A stretch of DNA of 64,000 bases from Apis mellifera (lineage: Eukaryota > Arthropoda > Insecta > Hymenoptera > Apidae): the NCBI RefSeq assembly GCF_003254395.2, contig NC_037645.1, positions 2,877,222 through 2,941,221 of the forward strand. Direction: 5' to 3'. Each line of letters begins with the position of its first letter. The stretch's first letter is position 1. The position numbers were made by a program, and so were the translations under genes. Shown piece after piece: positions 44,646-56,990 of this stretch. Under the pieces are notes generated by a model, which was not told the origin of the DNA, did no database searches, and saw only the letters and a program-made list of their open reading frames with translations.

Positions 44646-45917
44646 TCTTTTTTTTCTCTCTCTTTCTCTCTCTCCTTTTTTTCTCCCCCCTCCCTCTCTC
44701 TCCGTCTCTCTCCGTCTCTCTTCGTCGGTGAAAGGGCACGAGTGGCCGTGCGCGGAGAACGCGGACGGAGTTTTTCGAGATATGGGAGAAGGGGGAGGGG
44801 GAGGGGGAGGGGAGGGGGAGGGGGAAGGCCGCCGCGTTTATGGGGTTGTTAGAACGTTTATTGGTAAGGGGTTCCGGTTATTGGGATATTGGTATCGTTT
44901 AGGAGGGTTATCGGGAGGTGGTCACGGATGAAAGTGATGTATAACTGTTTTTTTTTTCTCTCTTTTTTTGGGGAGAGGGGTGGGGAGCGTTGATCTTGAA
45001 ATTTTTCTTCTTTACGATCTCTCTCCTCGATTTGTCGAGCATCGTTGGATTACTGCGCGTTCTCTCCTCTCGTTTATTATCGTTCGTGATAATTCGACGG
45101 AACTTTGGAGAAAATTCATAATTACGCGACAACGTTTAAAATTTTCGTTCGAATAACGACGATCCGATTCGATCTTTATTCCATCGAAAAATCTTCTCGA
45201 TTCGAAGAAGAACGGAGATCTATTTTTAGCATCTCTCAGCGTACATTGTTTCTCGCATACTCATTTACGAAATAATCACGCGACCTCGTTCCTCTTTCCG
45301 AAAACCGGAGAGGAACAGGGGAAGGAGAGAAAAGGAAGAATCGGGAAACGGCAAACACGCGATATCAAACTCCCCGACCGTATTCAAAATTCCTCGCACC
45401 GTCCATCCAATTTCGTTACCGGCGTACACACTACCCACCAAACCTAATATTCACCGTGAAAAGAAGAGCAAGAACGTACGGGAGGGGGCGGGGGGAGAAA
45501 AAAAGAAGAGAGAGAGAGAGAAAAAAACGAGGACCCAAGCACAGTTAACCGCGCGATATCAAATTTTCAACGTTCGCAACACACCGCACGCCATTTATTT
45601 ATCTTCGAACGACCGCGACCGAACCAATTTCCCTTCTTCGATTCCCTCGATCGAAAACTGCCAGTTTCTCTCTCCCTCTTTTTTTTCCTTGCTCGAAAAA
45701 AAATAAAAAAACACGTGTCCCCGCAACACAGAAGTACGCAGCATGCACGGTTAACTCGTCGAACGTTCGTTTCGTCCCGGAATTATTCAAAAATTTCGGA
45801 TTCGAAAATTTTAATTTTCACGCGATAACGTGAAATCAGCTAAAAGAGATTTAACAAAACGTACGAGTAAATAGCTGGTAGATTAGAACGTATAGTTAGT
45901 TACAATTTTTATATCAA

Positions 45918-45918
<1 letters not shown>
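44646..45918. repeat. Low-complexity DNA including a (GGGGGA)n run
   Basis: (CT)n-type tract at 44,650-44,720. GGGGGA repeats at about 44,784-44,827 have enough G-runs for a quadruplex. Then unique AT/CpG DNA and a GA tract near 45,507. No gene. Confidence 0.5.

Positions 45919-45970
<52 letters not shown>
45919..45970. repeat. (TA)n microsatellite
   Basis: About 26 uninterrupted TA units. Confidence 0.95.
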
Positions 45971-45973
<3 letters not shown>

Positions 45974-48755
45974 TTTAAATTTTATTCAACGAAGTTGCAG
46001 CACGAATAACGTTTCGAAGTAGACAATTGATGAGAGTGTCGTTCGAATCGAGTCATCATAGTTTCTGAGTAGCTCGATGAATATCTTCCCTGATAACTGA
46101 CAAGGTCCCTCTCCCCCCTATTCCGACGACACTTAACCAGCGGGGATATCCCTGTCCTCGTCATTCCATCCTGTGCTCGACAGAGAGAGTACAATATCCC
46201 GCCTCTCCCTCGAGCTTCTCCCTTCCTCCCTATCTTTCGACATTTCTTCTTTTTTCTTTTTCCTTTTTTTTTTTCCTTTTTTTTTTTTTGTATCATTCCA
46301 TGCGCGCTGCCAGGATCCCCGGGCGTCTGTCATCCTGTCCTCCCTCTCTCCCTCTCTCTCTCTCTCTCTCTGGGTACCCCTCTTTTTCTTCGAAGCCCTT
46401 CGATGCGGCGAGGGCAAATTTACGAGGGAAGAGGGTGGCGCACGAGCACGTATATATATATATTTATACGTGTGTCTGCTGCGTGCCTGTGTGTATGTAC
46501 GCGTGCGTGTGTACTCGAAGAGGGATGAGGCGGAAAGCGGAGGAACAGGAGGAGAGAGCTGTGCGTTGAATTAATTCGCGCTTCGCTGAAGGTCTCTCGT
46601 TCGAAATTCCCTCCGCCTCCATCCTCTTTCCTCCTCCCCCAGCCTCTCCGGTTTCGGCTGGCTCGATATAACGCAGTAGTGGTAGGTCCTGCGAGAGTAT
46701 CACGGCTGGAAATCGCTACTCGTTCGGCTAAATACCACGGGAAGGATGCAAACGAACCGTTCGGGAATCGGGCTACGAATCGTTCGGCCGCGAATTAAAG
46801 ATATCCTCTTCCCCTCGGCGCCTCGTCTTTCTCTCTCGTGCGTCAGCATGTGTGTGCGTATGTAGATATTTCTCGATTTCTCTCTCGACAATTCTTTCGA
46901 TACTACGAAGATGGGCGAAATTTAAGCATCGAAATTATAATGATTCGCGTAAAATTATCGATATTTATTTCCAAGGGGAGAAGGAATCGGCAACTGCACT
47001 CGGAGAGATAGATTCCAAGAAAATTTCAAACGACCCACGCGACTGCGAAATTAAAAAAAAAAGAGGGGAAAGAAGGGGAAAAATATCATCCTCCAGGTTT
47101 CTTATCTCGTCAAAAAAACAAAACCGAGCCATCCCGACAACCTACATATACACCACGCGAGCCACCATGCGCATATTTTCAAGTACCGCTTGATCCGCTC
47201 CTCCTCTCCCTTTCCCACAAGGCCCTCCCCCCCCTATTTCAGTCCCACCGACCAACTCTCGAACCTTTCTCCTTCCACCTTTGGTCCCGCTCGAGCCTGT
47301 CCTTCTCTCTCGATATTCCTCCTTTTTTTTCGGCGATCCTCCTCGCCTCCTTTTTTTTTTTTTTGCTCCCTTCTCAGCTTGCTCTCCCCCTCCTCGACTT
47401 GCACGGCTTTCTCGGCTCTTATCCTTCTCCTCCTCCTCCTCCTTCTCCTCGTGACTTTGCCTCTCTCTCTCTCTCCACACGTACTCTCCACCCGACCATA
47501 TAACTGTCGCTCCCCTCGAAGAATCACCTCGGGGATAGACGTCGTCCGGTCGAGCGAGTTCCACCGCGAGAGAGGACTGGTCCTTTCCTCCTCCCCCCTC
47601 CCCTCCTCCTCTTCACGTCCTGCCCCTCGCTCTCGAAGAATCCTGTTATCGTGGCCGGCTATCTCGAACCGGGCCACGGCCGCTCAAGTTGCCGCGGCGG
47701 GATGCCTAGAATTAAGCCTTTTTCTCGGGACACGCGAATTCGGGGACCGGTTCCCATCTCTGAGTTCTCGAGGCGGTAGCCGAAGGAAACCGGGGCGTTG
47801 TCTCCTCCTTCCTCCGGGTGGATAGAAGAGAGGCGATATCGATTCGCGATATCGAGATTGTTGCGAGCTTGTTGGGGGCCCCCCTTTTTGGAAGGTGGAT
47901 TTTTTTTATTTTGTTTTTTGGGGAGAGGGAAGAGGAGAGAGGTGAAGTTTGCGGAGGATGTGCAATTTTTTTCTTTTATTTTACGGACAATAGGGAATCG
48001 GGGAGTTTTTTTTGAGTTTTTGAGTTTTTGGTTTTCGATGGGAGAAGAGTGGTGGAGTGATTTGAAGGAGAGACGGAGGTAGTCTCGTTTCGCTGGAGAG
48101 ATGTATATAGAGAAAAGAGAGACGAGATACAAGATCTTGAAATTTCATTCTTCCAATTTCCAGGGGAAAGGAGAGTGAATCGATGTAACGTAATTAAATG
48201 CTCGATTTGTTACGAGATGGTGGTTCGATCTCGTCGAAAAAGTGAAAAATAAAAATTGTATTATTATTATTATTTCGTCGAGCTCGTTCAATTAATTGAG
48301 AAAGAAGGAAATATCTATCTATCGACGACGCAGAACGAAGAATTTTTTAAATATTCGTCTAGAATTTCCCGAAATACGTACGTTCCCGAAAATCTTGTTT
48401 TGACCACCCACATTCAAAAGCCTTTCTCCAATATCTTGGAACGAAACGACAAAAATTCCATTAACCCTTATCGAACCCATTTCAAACACGATAACACACC
48501 GACTTCCGAATACCTGGATACACGAAGAAGAGATAATTCCTCGAAAAGCGCGTGTAACGCAACGACTTACTTGAAGATCCTCGTCAACTATCTCGAAAAA
48601 TTCTCGATCTCTGCAAGCACGCTTTTTTTCCAAATCGTTTTTCCAAAAGATCAAACTTTTTTTTCCCTTTTACAAGAATAATCTCTCGTCTCGTCTCGCG
48701 TTTTCGAGAATCGCTCCGTGACTCGGTCAATTATCTAAAGGAGCGAGGCGTCAAT
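45971..48755. other. Pyrimidine-rich and unique DNA, no recognised gene
   Basis: T- and CT-rich tracts at 46,240-46,370 and 47,180-47,480, an alternating CGTGTGTATGTACGCG stretch near 46,480-46,512, then a GGGAGAGG-rich part near 47,930. Frames up to 211 codons at 47,190-47,825 are Ser/Pro/Leu-rich from CT repeats. The 141-codon frame at 48,256-48,681 is more varied in composition, but I recognise no domain and see no splice context. Confidence 0.45.
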
Positions 48756-49090
48756 GGGAGGAATCGGTTGGGTCCGGCCCAAGTGGATCCAGAGGAGGCT
48801 GGTGTAAACACGCGGGGCGCGGATGAATGGGCAACGGGCGTAATAAAGCCTCCTATTATCAGCAGATGGTAGATTACATCGATCCTCCTTCCTTCCTTCC
48901 TTCCTTCCTACTTTTTTCCTTCTTCCGTCGTCCTGTCGCTCGTCCTCTTCTCTCACCCCGGGGACATCCCCCTTCCGCGCGTTTATAACCCCCCTAGGAG
49001 GGCGTCGTCGTCGTCGTCGTCGTCGTCGCGCTGCCAATTACTACGCGCGATCCGTTGCGCTCTGCTAATTAATTTCTGCCGGCGTTGGAT
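48756..49090. promoter_or_regulatory. Candidate regulatory element with (TTCC)n and (CGT)n
   Basis: GGTGTAAACACG (forkhead-like), CGTAATAAAGCC, TTATCAGCAGATGG (GATA and E-box) and GATTACATCGATCC at 48,795-48,885. The TAATAAAGC ... ATTACATC order loosely repeats the duplicated elements at 52.8 and 54.0 kb. (TTCC)n at 48,887-48,909, (CGT)n at 49,003-49,028, then GCTAATTAATTTCTGCC. Inferred enhancer. Confidence 0.3.
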
Positions 49091-49648
49091 GGAACGGCAC
49101 GACGCTCTCTGTTTTCGATACCTGTTGTCGATAGTTCGATCATCTTCATTTTTCCTTCTTTCGCGTCGTCGATTACAGGCGTATCCAGTTTTCGAAGAGG
49201 ATTTTTCGAGGGATGGTTAGGAAGATTTGGGGAGATTTTCAAAGGAAATGTTTGTTTTTTTATTATTCTTTGAACGGAGGGATTAGCGGTTCGATCTGGA
49301 GGATATTTTAAAAATATATATATATATATGCGCTTTCAGAAAAATTTCCAAACGAATTAATTATCCTCTACCTTCGTAAAATCGTAAACTATTTCGTAAG
49401 CTGCGCAACGTATCGAAATAATCCCACGTTCGAGAGATCGGGAGCGAAATCCCACAAAGTCCGGGCCGAATAGCAGAAACTCGAAATAATCGCATCCATC
49501 CTCGCTTCCATCCATGTTAAACATGCTTAATCACCCGATTCGTCCGTGTTGTTTCCTCCAACGGTTGTTGCCAACCTCTCTGAATTAGCGTATCGTTGCC
49601 ATCCGCCACCGATCGTCGTCATCCGACGAGCAGAAAAAAAAACAATTT

Positions 49649-49695
<47 letters not shown>

Positions 49696-50440
49696 GCGTT
49701 CGTTTTTCGAACGATCGAAATACGGTTTTACAATTCGAATTATCCGGCGTGATCGGCGGACGAAAACGTGTGACGGCCGCTCGACCCGGTTAGACGCGAT
49801 AATCGATAATCATACCTGGCTGAACGCGCGCCAAACTGGCACCTCGGTCGACCGTTGAAAATCAATGGCGATGCACCGGTCGTTTTCTCTTTCACGATTG
49901 CTAATCACCGTGCCGGCCACCGCGTTTTAATAATTAATCGTTCTTGCTCCGTCCGGAGGAAAATTCCCCAAACCCCGTAGAAATTAACGCCGACGACGAC
50001 TCCGCAGTGTCCACGAACCACGCAATCCAATTAACCCACCCCTTTAGAGAATTGCGAATGAAACTACTCTCTACGTGCCCCCTTTTTTTCATCCCCGTAT
50101 TTATTTCCCTTCCTTGGAGGAGCCCGATTTTTCTTCCTCGTCCTGGTATTTGGAAATACTGGAAAGATTCCCAATATCCTAGCCATCAGACGTTGCTTTC
50201 TTCTATTATTTTCTCATCTCTAGAATCGTCTCTAAACGTAGAGAAACCTGTTTTCGTTCGAATATATACGCAACTAACTAACCGCGCGTCATTAGGAAAA
50301 ACTTGGATCGAGATTCGAGTCGAAAAGGAGGAGGCCTATGATCGTTGGGACCATTGTCGTTGGCCAAGTTTTAATAGAAAACAGCTCCCATTACTCTCGG
50401 GAGAGTTTCTCTCGTCCCTTGTTCGTATATGGATCTAAGG
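49091..50440. other. Unique DNA with (GA)n, no recognised gene
   Basis: (GA)n at 49,651-49,691. The 164-codon frame at 49,944-50,438 has mixed composition but no domain I know. CpG-rich complex stretches lie around 49,790-49,930. Confidence 0.4.
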
Positions 50441-51000
50441 GGTGAGCCGGAACGTGAGTTACCCCCTCGATGATGGAAACTGTACAGGGGATGATGCTGC
50501 GAGGTCCAGCAAATCTTGATCCCGCAAAGGTCAATAGGATCGTCAACGAACTTCTGGCAACGGTTACGAGCCATCTTGTTGAAATTCTTCTTCTTTCTAC
50601 GGGCGAAAGTCGCGACGTAATCGATTTTATTGCGATCAGGATTCGAATTATTAATTATAGGGGAGGAGTGGATTAAATGGATTTAAGAATTTTATCTCTT
50701 GTTCTTGAGAGAGTGTTTCTCATCGAATATTTGGGGACGTTCGATAATAAAATGTGCGAAAAATATGGAAATTAGAAAGTTGTTCGCGTAATGGATTTAT
50801 TAAGCTAAGACTGGCGGTCTGATGTCGGTTTCATTGGTTTACGAGTGTACGCAAAGTTGACGGCACCCTGTGTAATCCTTCGTGTGAGGTATTACGAACT
50901 ATACTTTGTTTACCGGTGCCACTGAAACTTTTCCTCGATGTGACACGTTAATTCAAAACTTCACGAAATAGCCTGTGATCGTAATTATTGAAGCGAGTTG
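50441..51000. promoter_or_regulatory. Complex element with a possible small exon
   Basis: 50,470-50,676 can encode 68 residues on +. Residues 13-40 look like a helix rich in Leu, Val and Asn with DPAKVNRIVNELL. The opposite strand also has a 67-codon frame beginning in good context (CAACAAGATGG). Neither has a recognised family. AAAGGTCAATAGG near 50,526 resembles a nuclear-receptor half-site. A second complex stretch lies at 50,800-50,990. Regulatory DNA or a coding exon are both possible. Confidence 0.25.
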
Positions 51001-51880
51001 GAGGAAAAAAGTTAGTATTATACTCGTACGCCTTTCTTTTTTTTTTTTTTTTCCTCTTGTCGAACCTCCAACGTTCGTACGATACTTTTTTTAAACTTGA
51101 AAAGATACGAATGCGATCGATATCCTTCGATTTGCATATGAATCATTTCGAAAGATGTATATATATACATACATATTCCTTTCTACGTACGGACAATTTC
51201 ATCTTTTCTAAATTCTCCTATCTAAATATCGAATCGTTTATATAAAGTGAGAAAATTAAAAAGAAGCTCGATCTTCCGTCGATGATAATCGATATTAAAA
51301 AAGAGTGAAGATGAAAGTGTCGAGGTCGAAGTTATTCGTGCTTCTTCGAATCGGAATAAAAATTCTTGCAAGGAAAAAGTATGCGAGCGTGTGGACGCGG
51401 AGGGTCAAAAAAGAAAAGAGAAAAAATTTTTTTTGCGTATCACGCGCGCGGTGGATCTGCTCGTCGAGAGTACCCTTTGAATTTTGAATGATCCCCGAGA
51501 CTGGTGCAGCCACCATTGGAATCGGCACCCTCTGTCCGCGTCTCCATTCCCCATTCACGACGTTATTCGTCCCATCACCTATACCGTCTCGTGCCACTCT
51601 CCTTCTCCTTCTCTCTTTAAATCCTAAAAATTAAATCTTCACCCGCACGCACATAACAGCGACGATTAATCATCGCCTGACTTTTCGAAAATGGCCACGT
51701 TAAAAGATAATATTCGTAAAGATTCAAAAATACAGATTTAACATGTTCAAAGATTGTAATACGTCACTTTTTTGTCGATACCTTTCGTATAAGAGAAGCT
51801 AGAAATTAAGAGTAATCGGAGAGAGAGAGTCGTCGAGATAAAAAAATTCCCTAGATTCTAGTGACGAAAGAAAACGGCAT
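51001..51880. other. AT-rich unique DNA
   Basis: T-tract at 51,034-51,052, TATATATACATACATA near 51,160. No gene recognised. Confidence 0.45.
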
Positions 51881-52420
51881 CGATATCGCGACGTCCCCGC
51901 CGCTCCTTCGTAATGGGTTAACACGCGAGGCGTATGCTTTCGATAGGAGAGAATGACCGGGAGGTAACCCTTATATTAATTAGAGCAGTTAAGGGCAACT
52001 ATCCCCTTCACGGTGGTTAATGTGCTTTCCCTGATTCGACCCCCTAACGGGATTACAGAACGTGCGCGCGAGGTTTTGGCGTTGCTATGCAATCCAACCC
52101 TGTACACACGGCACACAGCTTCCAACGGACCACCCCCTCCGGCACCACCTCCCTCCCTCCCTCCCCCCACGTTCCACCCCAATTCGCTTGTATCCACACG
52201 GATACCGGGGGGTATTCGATTGGCTTTCGCCTCCCTTGGTCGGTGTTGGTCGGTGAGGGTTGCGGACGCCGCCTCGGGGATTTAAGATCTGATTTCAAAT
52301 TATACCTTGGAATGGACCGGTCGATTTATCTCGGAGGAGTCTCCGCAATTATGCACGGCTTGACAGTTTCGGTCGCGGCCAAATTAACTCCGTTGCGTCG
52401 CGCTGCGATGCACTTTTCTC
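51881..52420. promoter_or_regulatory. Candidate conserved non-coding elements
   Basis: Two complex stretches, 51,885-52,110 (TATTAATTAGAGCAGTTAAGG, GGTGGTTAATGTGC) and 52,300-52,410 (CGCAATTATGCACGG, GGCCAAATTAACTCC), separated by a CT-rich patch. Homeodomain-type sites in non-repetitive CpG-rich DNA. Inferred. Confidence 0.3.
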
Positions 52421-52799
52421 TCTCTCTCTCTCTTTATGTCTCCTTTTTTCGATCGAGTGGACGAACGGAAAAAGAGGAGGAGAGGAATTTAGAATTTAGA
52501 ATTAAAGATGTACGATTGAAATTTTCCTGAATTTCTTTCTTTCGCGTCTTCGTCTCGAAAATCGAACGTGAAACTTGACTTGAATTTCGCGAAAACTAGA
52601 GAGGGAACTGTTCAATCTTCCTTTTCGAAGCTTGAGAAGATTACGGATCGATGGATGAAGCGGCGGCTTTGAATGATTGGAACGAAGAGGAGAGAGGGAG
52701 GGGGATTATTTCGTACGATCGGGTCCTTCCTTCGCGATTTTCTACGCCGAAATATCGGCGTATATCGGAATGTATAATCGAGTGACAGGCGACGTGCGC

Positions 52800-52925
52800 G
52801 TGGCAGCGCTTAATAAAGCAGCCAATAATGCGACTGATATGTCGCACCCGGAGGCGCGATGCCGGGCCCCGATGCCAAAATCCGTAATTACATCTTCGCC
52901 CCGATGATGACAAATGTCCGTCGAC
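52800..52925 (+). promoter_or_regulatory. Duplicated element, copy A
   Basis: TTAATAAAGCAGCCAATAAT and GCGACTGATATGTCG from 52,810, then CGTAATTACATCTTC at 52,883-52,897, GCCCCGATGATGAC. The same order at the same spacing recurs at 54,010. Identical sub-blocks with free drift between them indicate a duplicated regulatory module. It contains TAATTA and CCAATAA words. Followed by a (TA)n tract at 52,930-52,963. Confidence 0.5.
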
Positions 52926-52927
52926 CC

Positions 52928-52964
<37 letters not shown>

Positions 52965-52966
<2 letters not shown>

Positions 52967-53999
52967 CGATCCCCATCTCTTTCACGAAGGCAGAAATATC
53001 ACGGGGACATTCATCACGGTTCTCAGATGGAAAAACCGCGCGTTGCACTTACCGTGATGGCGCGTCGAACAATCGAAGGTTTTGTTTTCGAACTCGCCTG
53101 TGAATTTGTGACTCGTGGGGATAAGAATTTTGATAAAAATATATAATTGCATTTGTGTGAGTGATGAATTTTGAATATAATTTTGGATATTAAATTCGTT
53201 TTAAAGAATTTTAAAAATCAGAAATATTTATCGAAATTTTATAGAGTTTTAGAGTTCTTTATTATTATTATTAATAAAATTGGTCCTTTTGTAAGATTTT
53301 TTCGCGGATTGGGAAACATCTGTTCGGTCCGTTTAATCGGGATGGATTAAAAGTTTGGAAAGTCTGTCGTCCGATTCGAAGTTTTTTGAAATTTCTCATC
53401 CGGAACGCAGAAAAATCCGATTTCGAAGATCTCTCTCTCTCTCTCTCTCTCTTCGATTCCATCGCAACCCCTTTTCCCCGTGGAAACGGCCCCGCTCTTT
53501 ATGAAACCCACCACTTTATCCAATTTCTAACTTCTTCCAATTTTCCCCATGGACTCGAGTATAAAACTGCTTTTTAGGCCCCGCTGGCTTATCCAATTCC
53601 AACTTTCTCCCCCTTTTTTTCTTTTTTTTTTTTAGATTCGCGACACCATCTTCTTCTCCGAAGGGCCCAACTTTCCTCGAAATTTCTAACGTTTCCCCCC
53701 ATTTCCTCGAATTTCCTCTTACTTTCCTTTACCGCCAAAACTTGAATTCTCCTGATTACGTGAAATCCAAACTCGATATTGCATTACATAATTTTCCTTC
53801 ATCATCCAAACTCACAATTCGTTTCAACTCGCAAATATTTCTAACAATATTAGATATTAAATCTTAATCCAACGATCATCGTCCCCGAACGTCTTAACCC
53901 GTCCCATCCCTCCACTTCTAATCGAACCAATTCCCCTCCCTCTCTCTCTCCTTCGTCCCCTTCGAAACAGGCAACAACAGGCACCCGGGTAACCGGTGA
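52965..53999. other. Sequence between the duplicated elements
   Basis: AT-rich then pyrimidine-rich unique DNA, with (CT)n at 53,432-53,451. No gene and no further copy of the element seen. Confidence 0.4.
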
Positions 54000-54125
54000 T
54001 GCACGCTGGTTAATAAGGCGGCCAATAATGCGAGCCGATGTGTCGTGGCTCGGCTCGGTCGCGTAGCTGATTCCGGCGCCGAAACGGGCGTAATTACATC
54101 TTCATTAAAATGATAGCGGGCCGTG
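54000..54125 (+). promoter_or_regulatory. Duplicated element, copy B
   Basis: TTAATAAGGCGGCCAATAAT and GCGAGCCGATGTGTCG from 54,010, and CGTAATTACATCTTC at 54,089-54,103, then AAAATGATAGCGG. Spacing between the two blocks is 79 bp here and 73 bp in copy A. Copy A lies 1.2 kb upstream in the same orientation. Confidence 0.5.
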
Positions 54126-55280
54126 TTGCAGCGGCGCCGGGGGTACACACAGCGGCGCGCGTGGAGACACACGAGCAGCAGGTAGGGAGGAGGAGGGGTG
54201 GGATGGAGGGCGCGTGTAACACGTTATACCCATCCACCCGTCCACCCACGCCCGCGCGCGCGCGCGCGCGAGATATGGAAGTGGAAGTGGATTTCTGGTA
54301 TCTGTATCATGGTTAGCCGTTGCACGTAACCACGGATGGTGTGGTGGGTGGGCGGTGGAGCGGTGTATAAATGGGGGAGATACGTACGAGGACGGGTAGA
54401 AACCGAGGCGAGGGAGCGGGGGAGTGGAAGGAGACGCGACCGTGGAGGAGGGTGGGCGAGAGATGGAAAGTGGGATCGATGCGTCGCGCCGCGGGCCGAT
54501 GCCTGGCTCGCACTTTCCAACTGACACCGGCGGCCCTCCGTGCAACGGAGAGAAAGGGATGGATGGATGGATGGATGGAGAGAGAGAGAGAGAGAGAGAG
54601 ATTCTCTGACGTTTCGCGTCCAATGCCTTATGCTCTCGACCGTGCATCGCGTTTGCACAGGGAGGAGGCGTGTTTATCCCTCGCCTGTGTCCACTGCCGC
54701 GCAGAGTTGGAGAGAGAGAGAGAGAGAGGGAGATTGGTCTGTTTGCTTCTTGGTTGGAGGAGGAGGAGGGTTTGATTGGGTGTTGATTTTGCTTTTCGAT
54801 AATTTGGGAGAAGTGTGGGAGGGTAGGGAGTTTTATTGTTTCACTGGAAGTTCGATTAGAGTTCTAGAGAGAGAGAGAGAGGGTGGAATAATAATGTATG
54901 GGTGGTGTATTGTTCTTTTTTTTTTTGGAGGGTGGTGGTTAGATTGGATTGGGTTGATCTTGGCCGGTTTTTGCTTTGCGGGTGATGGGGCTGTGAAAGG
55001 GTTTGTTGATTGAATTAATTTTGTTTTTCGGTGTCCTGTTCGTACGTAGCGGGGGAGGAGCGAGGGTTTTTTTAGTGGACGAAGGATATGGATAATTTTA
55101 GTGTTTCGAATGTTGGGAATTTTGGGAGGAAGGGGAAGAAGTTTTGATTGGATTAATCTTGTTTTTTTTGTGATTGGAGAAGGGAGAGAAATTTCGTCTT
55201 CGTCCATCGTCATGATATCCTCGTCTAATTATTTCGAGGTAGGATACTTTTATCGCTCGTCTCGAAAAAAAAGAAGGACC

Positions 55281-55321
<41 letters not shown>

Positions 55322-55620
55322 CCTCCCTCCCTCTCTTTCTCCAGCAATCTTTCTTCGACGAAGAAATGCGAAGAAACTCAAAGAAATACCTTCCTCTCGC
55401 CTTGGTAAACGGCAACGCGAACGCGCTTTCCACTCTTTAATCCCTGACAGCTACTCCGTGGGCCTTTTTGATCCCCGCGACCTCGATTTACGAGCTATCG
55501 AACCGGCTCGAGTCGAAGCTTCTTTGAACTTTTCCATTCCCCTGGTCGACAGAGAAAGAGAGAGGGAGAGAGAGAGAGAGAGAGAGAGAGTTAGACTTCG
55601 TGCGAATATGGAATAAGCCT
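54126..55620. repeat. Low-complexity region with several microsatellites
   Basis: (CG)n at 54,253-54,270, (GGAT)n near 54,558-54,577, (GA)n at 54,578-54,600, GGAGGAGG and GATTGG(A/G)TT words recurring near 54,770, 54,940 and 55,145 (about 170-205 bp apart), (CT)n at 55,284-55,317 and (GA)n at 55,552-55,590. Frames are composition-driven. Confidence 0.6.
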
Positions 55621-56990
55621 AAGAAAAATGCAACGAGCGATTTAAGGGAACGATAGTTTGAAAGTGAAAGTCTGGAAATTTGATTCTGTCGTAGATGCGC
55701 GTGAATTGCATTCGATGTATGCGTTTGTGTACATTCGCTTCACATATTTGATGAAAGATTAAAAACATTTTGTTTGGAAATTTTTTTTATATCGTATTAT
55801 CTTAATCCTCCTTATTCGAGCATAGTTCCTGGAAAAGAACTTATCGTTTATTATGGATTTTTATTTTTAATTAAGAATCCGCTCGCCTCGGTGGATAAGA
55901 AATATAAATTTGAGTAACATTTACGAAGATTATCGGCGAAATTCACGAAACGTATGCAATTCACGTAGCATGATTCTTAGCAAATATTTCAAAATACATT
56001 CAAAATATTAATGTTAAAAATTTTGTAATGTCCCAATATTCTCTAGATAATCGCAAATAATTTACACGAAATCAACGAACGAGCAAAAATATATCAAAAT
56101 CGACAACGTTTTACGATCTAAAAGATCCCCCCTCTATTTCACGATCGAATAATATTCTTCTCGTATCGCGTATAATCAATCGGAAACTAGGACTGTCCAG
56201 GTGGCGGCGATTCTCATTCTCATTCGCAATAACTTCGAAAAGCGGGCAACCCTGTTTCGTGAGACGAACAGGGATTAAAATTAATCGGGCTTATTTCGAT
56301 GGGAATCGGTGGAAAGATGGAAGGATAGACGGGACGCGGATAAAACCATGGATACCCCTTATATATATATATATATATACCTCTGCTATGCTTCTCCCCT
56401 CGACGATTGACCTTCGACCCTCGCCACCCTTACCCCTTGTGTCTCCGGCGCGGCCACAGTTTGCGGGTGACCGCAAGTGGCTGAAAATCGCCGCCACGAG
56501 ATTGATCGCCTCCCGGTGATTGCAGCTCCGTCTTCCAACGAGGAGAAATCTCGCCTCCTCCTCCTCCTCCTCCTCCATTGATCTACCACCGCCTCTAACG
56601 ATTTACGAGCCCGCGTATCTCCAAGTTTTTCAAACCTCTCACCTCAACTTCGAAATATGTATCTTTTCTCTCTTTTTTTTTTTTGGAGAGACGAATCTCT
56701 CCTCGATTTCGAAGTAATCGACATAACCAATTTACGTAGAAGATGTCGAGTTAAGAAACCGTATATTAATAATACCACCTCACCGATGGAGATCCAATGA
56801 AACGAATTCCATCCCGCCATGGAGAGAAGCTTGATTGGATCGAGAAGGGGCCGAAAAATACGCGGCCGAAGGATCGTCCGAATGCGAGCAAAGAGGGGGG
56901 AGAGAGAGAAAAAAAAAAAAAAGAAACGAGAAGGAATAAAAAAGAGGAAAGGAAGAAAAATCGGAAGATAGGAAGTCTCTCGAGAGCACG
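55621..56990. other. Unique AT/CpG DNA with a (TA)n and (CTC)n
   Basis: AT-rich to about 56,200, (TA)n at 56,359-56,380 and (CTC)n at 56,553-56,576. No gene recognised. Confidence 0.45.

Noticed and set aside
47190..47825. 211-codon + frame
   Set aside because: Ser/Pro/Leu-rich translation of CT-rich DNA, with an equally open frame on the other strand.
48180..48240. GGTTCGATC T-loop-like word suggesting a tRNA
   Set aside because: No acceptor stem, D-arm or anticodon arm can be laid out upstream.
49944..50438. 164-codon + frame
   Set aside because: No domain, Kozak or splice support, and internal low-complexity Pro/Leu/Ser segments.
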